From DATGFB01 sp032160545 (GTDB lineage: Bacteria; Actinomycetota; Actinomycetes; Mycobacteriales; Jatrophihabitantaceae), in contig JAVHVN010000072.1 in NCBI GenBank assembly GCA_032160545.1, positions 1 through 64,000 of the forward strand: a stretch of DNA of 64,000 bases, in the 5' to 3' direction. Shown one piece after another: positions 40,462 to 50,307 of this stretch (position 1 is the stretch's first letter; each line of letters begins with the position of its first letter). The notes below the pieces were generated by a model. The model searched no databases. It was given only the letters and a program-made list of their open reading frames with translations, and was not told the origin of the DNA. Position numbers and translations under genes: made by a program.

Positions 40462-41637
40462 ATGACCGCGCCCCTCTCGTCGTACGCCAGCGAGATCTAC
40501 CTGCAGGGCATGGCGGGCAACCGCCCGGCCCTGGGCACCGATCCGTCCCAGCTCGAGGCAGCCGCGATGGCCGAGATGGCACCCGAGCCGTACTGGTACG
40601 TCGCGGGCGCTGCGGGCGCCGGCGCGACGGCCCGCGCCAACCGCGAGGCGTTCGACCGCGTCCGGATCGTCCCACGGATGCTCACCGGCGCGACGCATCG
40701 CGACCTGTCGACCACGGTGCTCGGCACCGCGATGCCGGCGCCCGTCATCACCGCACCGGTCGGCGTGCAATCGATCGTCCACCCGGACGCCGAATTGGCC
40801 GTCGCTCGGGCCGCGGCGGAGCTGGGGCTGCCGATGGTGCTGTCGACGGTCTCGTCGTTCCCGATGGAGCAGGTCGCCGAGGCGAGCGGTTCGGGACCCC
40901 GGTGGTTCCAGCTGTACTGGCCCAACGACGAGGAGGTCTGCGTGAGCTTCCTCGAGCGGGCCAAGGCGAGCGGCTTCAGCGCGCTCGTCGTCACGCTCGA
41001 CACGTGGCTGCTCGGCTGGCGACCGCACGACCTCGATGCCGCCTACCTGCCGTTCCTCTCCGGCGCGGGTTTGGCGACGTACTTCTCCGACCCCGCTTTC
41101 TGCGGCTCCCTCGAGAACGCGCCGGCGGACGACCTGCCGGCGGCACTCATGCGCTGGCTGCCTATGTTCACCGGCTCCGACCACACCTGGGACAACATCG
41201 CCTTCCTGCGTGAGCACTGGGACGGCCCGATCGCGCTGAAGGGCATTCAGCACGTGGACGATGCGCGGCGGGCCGTCGACGCCGGAGTCGACGGCATCGT
41301 CGTGTCCAACCACGGCGGGCGCCAGGTCGACGGCGCCATCGCCTCCCTCGACGCACTGCCCGCGATCGCCGATGCGGTCGGCGATCGGGTCGAGGTGCTG
41401 TTCGACTCCGGCATCCGCACCGGCGCGGACATCGTCAAGGCACTCGCGCTCGGGGCGCGCGCTGTGCTGGTGGGCCGGCCGTGGGTCTACGGGCTGGCAC
41501 TCGGCGGCCAGGACGGCGTCAAGCACGTGCTGCGCAGCCTGCTCGCCGACCTCGACCTCACCATGGCGCTATCGGGCCACCGGCGCCCGGCCGACCTGTC
41601 GCCCGACATGCTGCGGCGCGCAACCGGTGATCGCTGA
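40462..41637 (+). CDS. FMN-dependent alpha-hydroxy-acid oxidase (lactate 2-monooxygenase-like)
   Basis: 391 residues from ATG 40462 (ATG 40453 is also in frame). FMN TIM barrel: YWYVAGAAGAGATARANREA, PRWFQLYWPNDEEVC, the catalytic His in VVSNHGGRQVDGAIASLDAL, FDSGIRTGADIVKALALGA and VGRPWVYGLALGG. Length and the YLPFLSGAGLATYFSDPAF insertion resemble lactate 2-monooxygenase more than glycolate oxidase or LldD. The substrate is a short 2-hydroxy acid. Divergent from pxpA. Confidence 0.87.
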   Translation: MTAPLSSYASEIYLQGMAGNRPALGTDPSQLEAAAMAEMAPEPYWYVAGAAGAGATARANREAFDRVRIVPRMLTGATHRDLSTTVLGTAMPAPVITAPVGVQSIVHPDAELAVARAAAELGLPMVLSTVSSFPMEQVAEASGSGPRWFQLYWPNDEEVCVSFLERAKASGFSALVVTLDTWLLGWRPHDLDAAYLPFLSGAGLATYFSDPAFCGSLENAPADDLPAALMRWLPMFTGSDHTWDNIAFLREHWDGPIALKGIQHVDDARRAVDAGVDGIVVSNHGGRQVDGAIASLDALPAIADAVGDRVEVLFDSGIRTGADIVKALALGARAVLVGRPWVYGLALGGQDGVKHVLRSLLADLDLTMALSGHRRPADLSPDMLRRATGDR

Positions 41638-41680
41638 TCGTGGTCCCCGCGCCGCGCCCGCCGGCTGACAGGATGGCCGG

Positions 41681-42874
41681 GTGAGCGACCGGCGGCAAGT
41701 GACGATCCTCGGCTCGACCGGCTCGATCGGGACCCAGGCGATCGACGTCGTCCGCGCCGCGCCCGACCGGTTCGACGTCGTGGCGATCTGTGCCGGTGGC
41801 CGGGACGTCGCGCAGCTGGCCGAGCAGGCGATCGCACTGGGCGTGCGTGCGGTCGGGGTGACGCGGGCCGCGGCGGCGGACGAGCTTCGTTCGCTGCTCG
41901 CCCGGCAGCCGCGGGCGGACGCGCCGCCGCCGGAGGTTCTCGTCGGACCCGGCGCGACCGTCGAGTTGGCCGTGCGCGACGCCGACGTCGTCCTCAACGC
42001 GGTCGCCGGGGCGCAGGGGCTGCGCGCGACGATCGCCGCCCTCGAGGCCGGCCGGACCGTCGCGCTGGCGAACAAGGAGTCGCTCGTCGCGGGGGGTTCG
42101 CTGGTCCGGGACCGCGCCCGCCCCGGGCAGCTGGTGCCGGTCGACTCCGAGCACTCGGCGCTCGCCCAGTGCCTGCGCGGCGGTTCGGCCGACGAGGTCC
42201 ACCGGCTGATCCTCACGGCGAGCGGCGGGCCGTTCCGCGGCCGGCGCCGCGACGAGCTGGGCGACGTAACGCCGCGGCAGGCGCTGGCTCACCCGACCTG
42301 GGACATGGGGCAGCTGGTGACGACGAACTCCGCGACGCTGGTGAACAAGGGCCTCGAGATGATCGAGGCGCACCTGTTCTTCGGCGTGCCGTACGACCGG
42401 ATCGAGGTCGTCGTGCATCCGCAGTCGGTGGTGCACTCCATGGTCGAGTTCACCGACGGGTCGACCATCGCGCAGGCCTCGCCACCGGACATGCGGTTGC
42501 CCATCGCGCTCGCCCTGGACTGGCCGCACCGGGTGCCCGGGGCGGCGCGCCCGGTCGACTGGACGAGCGCACAGCAGTGGACGTTCGAGCCGCTCGATCC
42601 CGAGGCGTTCCCCGCGGTCGAGCTGGCCCGGCGGGCCGGCATCGCCGGCGGCCTCGCCCCAGCCGTCTTGAACGCCGCCAACGAGGAACTCGTCGGGGCC
42701 TTCCACGCCGGTTCGGTCAGATTCCTGGATATCGTCGACGGGATTGCCGATGTAGTCGAGGAGTGGCTGAGCGGACCGCACGCCGGGGCAGGAAACCCCG
42801 GTACCGTCGATGACGTCGAACAGGCTGAGGACTGGGCGCGCCGGCGTGCGCGCGCGCGGGCCGCCAGTACCTGA
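41681..42874 (+). CDS. dxr: 1-deoxy-D-xylulose 5-phosphate reductoisomerase
   Basis: 397 residues from GTG 41681. Second step of the MEP isoprenoid pathway. NADPH motif ILGSTGSIGTQAIDVV, ALANKESLVAGG, PVDSEHSALAQCL, LTASGGPFRG, HPTWDMG and NKGLEMIEAHLFF are all present; metal ligands D/E lie in VDSEH. It heads the conserved dxr-rip-ispG block with 48 bases before rip. Confidence 0.97.
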   Translation: MSDRRQVTILGSTGSIGTQAIDVVRAAPDRFDVVAICAGGRDVAQLAEQAIALGVRAVGVTRAAAADELRSLLARQPRADAPPPEVLVGPGATVELAVRDADVVLNAVAGAQGLRATIAALEAGRTVALANKESLVAGGSLVRDRARPGQLVPVDSEHSALAQCLRGGSADEVHRLILTASGGPFRGRRRDELGDVTPRQALAHPTWDMGQLVTTNSATLVNKGLEMIEAHLFFGVPYDRIEVVVHPQSVVHSMVEFTDGSTIAQASPPDMRLPIALALDWPHRVPGAARPVDWTSAQQWTFEPLDPEAFPAVELARRAGIAGGLAPAVLNAANEELVGAFHAGSVRFLDIVDGIADVVEEWLSGPHAGAGNPGTVDDVEQAEDWARRRARARAAST

Positions 42875-42922
42875 CGACACGCGACGACATGACGTCACCA
42901 CGGTGACGAAGGAGGCCGACCG

Positions 42923-44245
42923 ATGCTGTATGCCGCGGGCGTCCTCATTTTCGCGTTCGGGCTGCTCGCCTCCATCGCGCTGCACGAGGTCGGGCACATG
43001 GTGCCGGCCAAGAAGTTCGGCGTGAAGGTGACCCAGTACATGGTCGGCTTCGGCCCGACCATGTGGTCGCGCAAGCGCGGCGACACCGAGTACGGCGTGA
43101 AGGCGATCCCGCTCGGCGGCTACATCCGCATGATCGGCATGGTCCCGCCGCGGGCCGACGGGTCGCGGTCGCGCTGGCCGCGGCGTTTGGCCACCGCCGT
43201 CGAGGACTTCCGGCAGATGAGCCGCGCCGAGGTCGAGCCCGGCGACGAGCCCCGCGAGTTCTACCGGCTCACGCCCGGCAAGAAGATGATCGTCATGGTC
43301 GGCGGTCCGACCATGAACCTTCTGATCTATCTCGTGCTGATGATCGTCCTGCTCATGACGATCGGCATCCAGCACAGCGACGCGACCACGCAGATCAGCT
43401 CGATCACCAAGTGTGTAGTGCCGGCCGGCTCCGCCGCGGCGAAGTCCGACACCTGTCCCACCGACGCGCTGGCCGCGCCCGCGTTCGGCAAGCTCCAGCC
43501 CGGGGACAAGATCGTCTCCGTCGACGGCTCGCCGATCACGTCCTGGAACCAGCTGGTCACGGTCATCGAGCCGTCGGCCGGGCGCACGCTGCAGGTCGTC
43601 GTCGACCGCAACGGCACCCAGCAGACGGTCGCGATCACCCCGGTTCGCAACCTGAAATACGCCAACGCATCCGGGACGCAGACCAAGGAGGCGGGCTACC
43701 TCGGTATCGCGCCGGTCACGCACGACTACTACCAGGCCCTCGCCATCACCCAGGTTCCGGGCCAGATCGGGTCCCAGGTCAAGGCGGGGTTCGCTGCGCT
43801 GGGCAGCTACCCGCAGAAGATCGGCAGCCTCTGGAACACCGTCTTCGACGGCAAGCCGCGCGACGTCAACGGCGCGATCGGCGTCGTCGGTATCGGCCGC
43901 CTCGGCGGCGATGTCGCCGGATCGCACCAGCTCACCCTCAAGGACAAGGTCGCGGCGCTGGTGAGCCTGCTCGCCGGCGTGAACCTGCTGCTGTTCCTGT
44001 TCAACCTGCTGCCGCTGCTGCCGCTCGACGGCGGCCACGTCGCCGGCGCACTGGTCGAGGCGGGCAAGCGGGGCCGTGCGAGGTTGCGCGCGAGGCGTAC
44101 CGGCGAGCGCGTCCGGCCGCAGATCTTCGTGGACACGGCGCAGATGCTCCCGGTCATGTACGGGGTCGCGTCCGTGTTGATCGTGCTGACCCTGCTCACG
44201 CTTTATGCCGACATCGTCAAGCCCGTGTCCATCAGCGGCGGATAA
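42923..44245 (+). CDS. rip: Site-2 intramembrane metalloprotease (Rip1/RseP, M50B)
   Basis: 440 residues. It cleaves anti-sigma factors in the membrane. HExxH is H21-E22-V-G-H25 (LHEVGHMVPAKKFGVKV) in the first helix; a single PDZ domain lies near 175-270 (FGKLQPGDKIVSVDGSPITS); LLPLLPLDGGHVAGAL supplies the third zinc ligand. Located between dxr and ispG, as in Mycobacterium (Rv2869c). Insertion between the first helices includes an unusually polar loop, common in actinobacteria. Confidence 0.95.
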   Translation: MLYAAGVLIFAFGLLASIALHEVGHMVPAKKFGVKVTQYMVGFGPTMWSRKRGDTEYGVKAIPLGGYIRMIGMVPPRADGSRSRWPRRLATAVEDFRQMSRAEVEPGDEPREFYRLTPGKKMIVMVGGPTMNLLIYLVLMIVLLMTIGIQHSDATTQISSITKCVVPAGSAAAKSDTCPTDALAAPAFGKLQPGDKIVSVDGSPITSWNQLVTVIEPSAGRTLQVVVDRNGTQQTVAITPVRNLKYANASGTQTKEAGYLGIAPVTHDYYQALAITQVPGQIGSQVKAGFAALGSYPQKIGSLWNTVFDGKPRDVNGAIGVVGIGRLGGDVAGSHQLTLKDKVAALVSLLAGVNLLLFLFNLLPLLPLDGGHVAGALVEAGKRGRARLRARRTGERVRPQIFVDTAQMLPVMYGVASVLIVLTLLTLYADIVKPVSISGG

Positions 44246-44252
44246 TGAGATC

Positions 44253-45403
<1,151 letters not shown>

Positions 45404-45407
<4 letters not shown>

Positions 45408-45856
45408 CGGTGACGGTGCAGGCCGCGGACTGGGACGATCCCGACGCCGAGGCGCTGCGCGCCGCGCAACGCGTCGAGCTCGACACGATGTACGGCGCGG
45501 ACGTCGAGCCGGGCGCCAAGCCGTCGGCGGCCGACATCAGCTACTTCGTCCTCGCCCGCGATGCCTCCGGCGTTGCGGTGGGCTGCGGCGCCTTACGCCG
45601 GTTGGACGAGCACGCCGCCGAGATCAAGCGGATGTTCGTCCCGAAGCCGTATCGGGGTCGTGGCATCTCGCGTGCGGTTCTCTCTGCGCTCGAGGAGCAC
45701 GCCAGGCGGTTCGGATGGCGCGTGTTGCGCCTCGAGACCGGGCCGCTGCAGGTCGAGGCGATCGGGCTGTACACCAGCGCGGGGTACACGCCGATCCCGC
45801 CGTTCGGCCCCTATGTCGATTCCGGGTTCTCGCTGTGCTTCGAACGCCCGCTGTGA
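45404..45856 (+). CDS. GNAT-family N-acetyltransferase
   Basis: 150 residues from GTG 45404, overlapping the ispG stop (GTGA) at the centre of a 30-nt palindrome. Acetyl-CoA motif: MFVPKPYRGRGISRAVLSAL, preceded by YFVLARDASGVAVGCGALRR and followed by RLETGPLQVEAIGLYTSAGY. Substrate not determinable. Probably co-transcribed with ispG. Confidence 0.88.
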
Positions 45857-45878
45857 GCTCGGCGGTAACGTCTCGCGG

Positions 45879-46742
45879 GTGACCGCTGTCGAGGCCCGGC
45901 GCGATGCGCCGGTCGCGGTGCTCGGCGAGCAGTCCCTGCGCGCGGTGCAGGAGATCATCGACCGCGATCCGTTCGTCAATGCCGTGGCCTCTGCGCGCGT
46001 GCGAGCGGCCGGTTCGCTCGCAGCCGACCGTCTTGGGGGTTATGTCGTCGGCTGTCCCGGCCCGGACGGCGGACTCGCAGCCTGTTTCGCCGGTGGCACC
46101 CTGCTACCTCTCGGCGGTGACAGCCAGGCGCTCGCCCGGCTCGCCGACTTCGTGGCGCGGCACCCCCGCGTGTCGACCTCGATCGTGGGGCGTGCCGACG
46201 CCGTGCGGGACATGTGGAAACGGCTGGCACCGGCATGGGGGCCCGCCCGGGCCGTGCGGGAGGCGCAGCCGCTTCTCGTCGCCGACCGGACGCCGGGCGT
46301 AGCGCGAGACCCGGACGTCCGCGCCGTGCAGCCGCATCAGCTGGAGCGTTACCTGCCCGCCGCCGCAGCGATGTTCACCGACGAACTCGGCATGTCGCCC
46401 CACGTGTCTCCCGGCACTGCCGCGTTCCACGCCCGGATCCGGCACGTGATCGCCGAGGGGCACGCCTTCGCGAGCGTCGACTTCCGCGGGCAGGTGATCT
46501 TCAAGGCCGAGATCGGCGCGATCACACCGCACACCGCGCAGTTGCAGGGTGTGTGGGTGCGTCCGGACCTGCGCGGCCGCGGCGTCGCCACGGCCGCGCT
46601 CGCCACCGTCTTCGAGCACGCCCTGGCGCTGGCGCCGACGGTGAGCCTGTACGTCAACGACTACAACCTCGCCGCCCGGCGCCTGTACGACCGGCTGGGC
46701 ATGCGCCAGCACGCGACGCTGTCGACCGTCCTGCTCAGCTGA
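45879..46742 (+). CDS. DUF4081 + GNAT acetyltransferase (Rv2867c-like)
   Basis: 287 residues from GTG 45879. The N-terminal DUF4081-type region (about 1-130, DRDPFVNAVASARVRAAG, GCPGPDGGLAACFAGGT) precedes a GNAT domain with LQGVWVRPDLRGRGVATAAL and LYVNDYNLAARRLYDRLGM. Proteins of this architecture follow ispG in mycobacteria, so context supports the call. Substrate unknown. Confidence 0.88.
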   Translation: MTAVEARRDAPVAVLGEQSLRAVQEIIDRDPFVNAVASARVRAAGSLAADRLGGYVVGCPGPDGGLAACFAGGTLLPLGGDSQALARLADFVARHPRVSTSIVGRADAVRDMWKRLAPAWGPARAVREAQPLLVADRTPGVARDPDVRAVQPHQLERYLPAAAAMFTDELGMSPHVSPGTAAFHARIRHVIAEGHAFASVDFRGQVIFKAEIGAITPHTAQLQGVWVRPDLRGRGVATAALATVFEHALALAPTVSLYVNDYNLAARRLYDRLGMRQHATLSTVLLS

Positions 46743-46773
46743 CGCGGTTGCGAGCCCCGATAGGTTCGCTCTC

Positions 46774-47457
46774 ATGGGGACGCCGATCGACGCCGTGATC
46801 TTCGACTGGGGCGGCACGTTGACGCCGTGGCACACGCTCGAGCCGCTGGAGGCATGGGTCGCCGCCGTGGGTGACGCCGAGCTTGCCGGGCTGTTGCACT
46901 CTGCTGAGGAGCAGGCCTGGCTGCGCAGCCGCGACGAGCACCGCAGCGCCACCCTGGCCGACGTCTTCGCCGCCGTCGACGTCGAGCACACCGACGAGAT
47001 GCTGGCCGAGTTCTACCGCTGGTGGGAGCCGCACACCTTTCTGGACCCGGACGTGCCGCAGCTGTGGGCCGGTCTCAAGGACCGAGGCATCCGCATCGGC
47101 GTCCTGTCCAACACGCTGTGGTCTCGCACCGAGCACGAGCGAATCTTCGCGCGCGACGGCGTCCTGGACCTCATCGACGGCGCCGTGTACACGTCCGAGA
47201 TCCCATGGACCAAGCCGCACGCCGAGGCGTTCCAGGCGGCGATGGCCGCCGTCGGCGTCACCGACCCGGCACACGCGGTGTTCGTCGGCGACCGGCCCTT
47301 CGACGACATCCACGGTGCCAAGTCCGCCGGCATGCGTGCCGTGCTCGTCCCGCACAGCTCCATCCCGGCGGTCCAGCACGGGCCAGTGGCCGGCGAGCCC
47401 GACGCGGTCATCCAGCGCCTGGCCGAGCTGTTGCCCCTCATCGACGGCTGGCGCTGA
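46774..47457 (+). CDS. HAD-superfamily phosphatase-like protein with altered DxD
   Basis: 227 residues. Motif I is FDWGGTLTPW, so the nucleophile Asp is present but the usual general-acid Asp two residues later is Gly. Motif II is VLSNTLW, Lys in TKPHAEAF, motif IV FVGDRPFDDIHGAKSAG. Gly in the acid position occurs in some HAD families and may lower phosphatase activity or suggest another chemistry. Stands between acetyltransferase genes. Confidence 0.82.
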   Translation: MGTPIDAVIFDWGGTLTPWHTLEPLEAWVAAVGDAELAGLLHSAEEQAWLRSRDEHRSATLADVFAAVDVEHTDEMLAEFYRWWEPHTFLDPDVPQLWAGLKDRGIRIGVLSNTLWSRTEHERIFARDGVLDLIDGAVYTSEIPWTKPHAEAFQAAMAAVGVTDPAHAVFVGDRPFDDIHGAKSAGMRAVLVPHSSIPAVQHGPVAGEPDAVIQRLAELLPLIDGWR

Positions 47458-47510
47458 CGCTCCAGCGCAAATCGATAGATCCAGGCGGCGGGGGCGAGCA
47501 CACTCGGCGG

Positions 47511-48707
47511 GTGCCCATCGACATCCGCCGTGCCACTCAGGACGACTTCACCGCCATCGCTGAGATCGACATGGCGAGCTTCGGGGAGGAGATCGTTCCC
47601 GAGCAGCTCGCCGACTCCCTTCCGATGCTGGATCCGGACCGCTTCCTCGTCGCCACCGACGCGGGCCGCATCGTCGGTGTCACCGGCGACTACCCGTTCA
47701 CGATGACCGTTCCGGGCGGACAGCTGGACGTCCCAGGCGTGACCTGGGTGTCCGTCGACGTGACCTACCGCCGGCGCGGAGTGCTGCGCGGGCTGATGCA
47801 GCGGCAGCTCGCCGACTACCGCGACGCCGGCTACGCCGCGGCGATCCTGACGGCGAGCGAGGGTGGCATCTACGGCCGGTTCGGCTACGGCGCGGCCTCC
47901 CAGGTGCGCAGGACCTCGATCGACCGACGCCTGGTACGCCTGCTCGAGCCGGGTGACCCCGCCGCCGTCGAGCGCCTCAACGGCGGCGAGGCACGCAAGC
48001 GGCTGCCCGAGATCCACGAACGGTGGTGCGCACAGACCCCGGGTGCCCTGCACCGCAACGACGGGTGGTGGGACCTGCTCACCGCCGACCGGGAATGGCA
48101 GCGCGACGGGATGTCGCCCCAATTCCACCTGGTGCATGCCGACGGGTACGTCAGCTACCGGATCAAGGCGAACTGGAACGACGGCGACCCTCGCCATCTG
48201 GCCTGGATCACCGACTACGTGATCGGCACGCCGCGCGCGCACCGCGACCTGTGGCAGGTACTGCTGGGTCTCGACCTGGTGGGCTCGATCGAGAGCTATC
48301 GCATCCCGATCGACGACCCGTTGCCGTACTTGCTCGACAACGGCCGTCAGGTGCGCACGACGAACGTCGGTGACGGTGTCTGGGTGCGGCCGCTCGATGC
48401 CGCCGCGATGCTGTCGGCCCGGACCTACGCGGTCGACGTGTCCGCCGTCCTCGAGATCACCGACGGCGACGACCGGTCACGGCTCTGTCTCGAGGGCGGC
48501 CCCGGGGGTGCGACGTGTGAACCGACGAGCCGCGCTCCCGACGTCAGCCTCGACGTCGCAGCTCTGGGGTCGCTGTACCTCGGCGGCAACCGCGTCGCAC
48601 CGCTGGTGGCGGCCGGACGGGTGTCAGGCGGCGACGCAGCCCTTCTCACGCGGCTCGACCGGGCCCTGCTCGCCGACGTGGCACCGAGGCACGGCACCGG
48701 GTTCTGA
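47511..48707 (+). CDS. eis: Eis-like N-acetyltransferase (GNAT + sterol-carrier fold)
   Basis: 398 residues from GTG 47511, the length of Eis. Acetyl-CoA site VTWVSVDVTYRRRGVLRGLM; the rest matches Eis: AAILTASEGGIYGRFGYGAA, a second GNAT-like domain and a C-terminal SCP2-like part ending with the conserved HGTGF carboxylate. Such enzymes acetylate aminoglycosides or peptides and may give intrinsic drug resistance. Its stop abuts the convergent DUF4439 stop. Confidence 0.85.
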   Translation: MPIDIRRATQDDFTAIAEIDMASFGEEIVPEQLADSLPMLDPDRFLVATDAGRIVGVTGDYPFTMTVPGGQLDVPGVTWVSVDVTYRRRGVLRGLMQRQLADYRDAGYAAAILTASEGGIYGRFGYGAASQVRRTSIDRRLVRLLEPGDPAAVERLNGGEARKRLPEIHERWCAQTPGALHRNDGWWDLLTADREWQRDGMSPQFHLVHADGYVSYRIKANWNDGDPRHLAWITDYVIGTPRAHRDLWQVLLGLDLVGSIESYRIPIDDPLPYLLDNGRQVRTTNVGDGVWVRPLDAAAMLSARTYAVDVSAVLEITDGDDRSRLCLEGGPGGATCEPTSRAPDVSLDVAALGSLYLGGNRVAPLVAAGRVSGGDAALLTRLDRALLADVAPRHGTGF

Positions 48708-49151
48708 TCAGATCCCCGGGAACGGCACCGTGGCACTCCCTTCCCCGGCGCCGACCCGCCACCTGGTGGCCCGGACCGCGGCCGAGGTGAGGGCCGCCTG
48801 CGCGGGAGCGCGCAGCGTTTCGCGCGACGGGTCGCTGGCGGCCTGGGCGTACAGGTAGCGCCACGCAGCCGCGGCGGCGACCTCGAGAGCGACGGCGACC
48901 CGCAGCGCGGTCGGGGCACTGGTGGCCGCGTAGACGGACGGGTAGTCGGCCTGTGCCGCGACAGGCGTGCGGCCCGCCGCGGCCATCGCCGCCGTCGTGC
49001 TGTCGCGCAGGCTGGCGTGCGCGTCCTGGCACGCGCGGGCCAGCGAGCGCAGCTCGCCGCTGTTCAGCCTCGGGCCGAGCACGCCGTAGCCGAACACCGC
49101 CTCGTGCTCTGTGGCGAGCGCCGCCTGCCACGCGTCGTCGACCGCGCTCAC
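48708..49151 (-). CDS. DUF4439 ferritin-like protein
   Basis: 147 residues from GTG 49151, overlapping the upstream gene stop (GTGA). Ferritin-like four-helix pattern of DUF4439: LATEHEAVFGYGVLG, CQDAHASLRDS, and AVALEVAAAAAWRYLYAQA. Found next to rimP in mycobacteria (Rv2844 region). Whether the iron-binding residues (E, H) are complete cannot be judged by eye. It converges on eis with no gap. Confidence 0.82.
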   Translation of the reverse strand: MSAVDDAWQAALATEHEAVFGYGVLGPRLNSGELRSLARACQDAHASLRDSTTAAMAAAGRTPVAAQADYPSVYAATSAPTALRVAVALEVAAAAAWRYLYAQAASDPSRETLRAPAQAALTSAAVRATRWRVGAGEGSATVPFPGI

Positions 49152-49690
49152 GCGAGCAGTTCCCGATGGGTCTGTTCGCAGGCCGCGATGCTCGCCAGCA
49201 GCGCCGCGTCCCGCCCGGTCAGCCGTGCGGCCCGCGCCGCCGCGCGGCTGGCCGCCTGCCCCTCGGTCGCCGCGAGCTGCGCGCGGGTGAGGGCCTGCGG
49301 TGCGCTTTCGGCGGCGCTCGGGACCGGCGGCTTCCCGGTGATGGCACCGATGGCCACCTCGAGCGCGGCGACGTGCTGTTCGTGGTCGGCGCGCACGCCG
49401 CTCAACGTGGCCCGCAGCGAGGCGTCGGCCGTGAGGGTCGCCTGGATCTGCGCTATGAGCGCTCGTTCCGCGCCCAGCGCCGCAACCAGGTCGGCGGGCG
49501 GCTGCTGCGCCGGACGGCCCGGCCGCAGTGGCCGCAGGAATCCGGCGCCCGTGCCGGCACCCGCGGCGAGCACCGCGCCCAATGCTGCGAGCAGTACGCC
49601 GCGCCGGCCGACCCGGAAGGACCCACCCGACCGGCCACCTGCGCCGTGCCGCTCGGCTACCCGGTCAGGGTCCGGGAGAGCGTGCGCCAT
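49148..49690 (-). CDS. Secreted Ala-rich helical protein (Tat-like signal), DUF4439 partner
   Basis: 180 residues from ATG 49690. RVGRRGVLLAALGAVLAAGA is a twin-arginine-like signal or membrane anchor after a 25-residue basic head. The mature part is helical with HEQH (RADHEQHVAALEVA) and CEQTH, resembling a ferritin-like bundle. Coupled to the DUF4439 gene and divergent from rimP. Equivalent to the Rv2843-type partner by context. Cargo or metal unknown. Confidence 0.75.
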   Translation of the reverse strand: MAHALPDPDRVAERHGAGGRSGGSFRVGRRGVLLAALGAVLAAGAGTGAGFLRPLRPGRPAQQPPADLVAALGAERALIAQIQATLTADASLRATLSGVRADHEQHVAALEVAIGAITGKPPVPSAAESAPQALTRAQLAATEGQAASRAAARAARLTGRDAALLASIAACEQTHRELLA

Positions 49691-49753
49691 GAGAACAGAG
49701 TCTCGCAGAGCGGATAGGCTCAGCCTCCGACAACTGCAGAGGAGGAGCGAGCG

Positions 49754-50302
49754 ATGCCCAGCGCCGACCGGTCCGCCGGCCTTCCTCCCGGCCGCCCCGG
49801 CACCGGTAGCACGACCGAGACGCGTCGGCGGCTGCTCGAACTGCTCGAGCCGGTCGTCACCGCGGCCGGCTACGACCTCGAGGACGTCACGGTGACCCCC
49901 GCTGGTCGCCGCAGCCTGGTCCGGGTCAGTGTCGACGCCGACGGAGGGATCGACCTCGACGCCGTGGCCGAGGTGACGCGCGCCGTGTCCGGCGCCCTCG
50001 ACGACGAGACACCGGGCGGCGCCGCGTTCGCCGGCCCGTACGTGCTCGAGGTCAGCTCCCCGGGTGTCGAGCGTCCGCTCACCGAACAGCGGCACTGGCG
50101 GCGCGCCGTCGGCCGCCTCGTCGACGTCGAGATCGATGCGGCGCCGGTGACCGGCCGGGTGCTCGACGTCGCAGGGGACGAGGTCACCCTCGAGATCTCC
50201 GGCCTCCGCCGTACCGTCCCGCTCGCCGCACTGGGCCGCGGCAAGGTCCAGGTCGAATTCAATCGCGGTGGCGCCGACGGCCCTGACGACGAGGAGGGCT
50301 GA
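49754..50302 (+). CDS. rimP: Ribosome maturation factor RimP
   Basis: 182 residues from ATG 49754 with GAGGAG upstream. Blocks GYDLEDVTVTPAGRRSLVRV, SVDADGGIDLDAVAEVTRAV and YVLEVSSPGVERPLTEQRHW are diagnostic. Acts in 30S subunit maturation. A TAGGCT element at 49715-49720 may be the promoter for the rimP-nusA-ylxR-infB operon. nusA starts 5 bases downstream. Confidence 0.96.
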   Translation: MPSADRSAGLPPGRPGTGSTTETRRRLLELLEPVVTAAGYDLEDVTVTPAGRRSLVRVSVDADGGIDLDAVAEVTRAVSGALDDETPGGAAFAGPYVLEVSSPGVERPLTEQRHWRRAVGRLVDVEIDAAPVTGRVLDVAGDEVTLEISGLRRTVPLAALGRGKVQVEFNRGGADGPDDEEG

Positions 50303-50307
50303 GCGCC

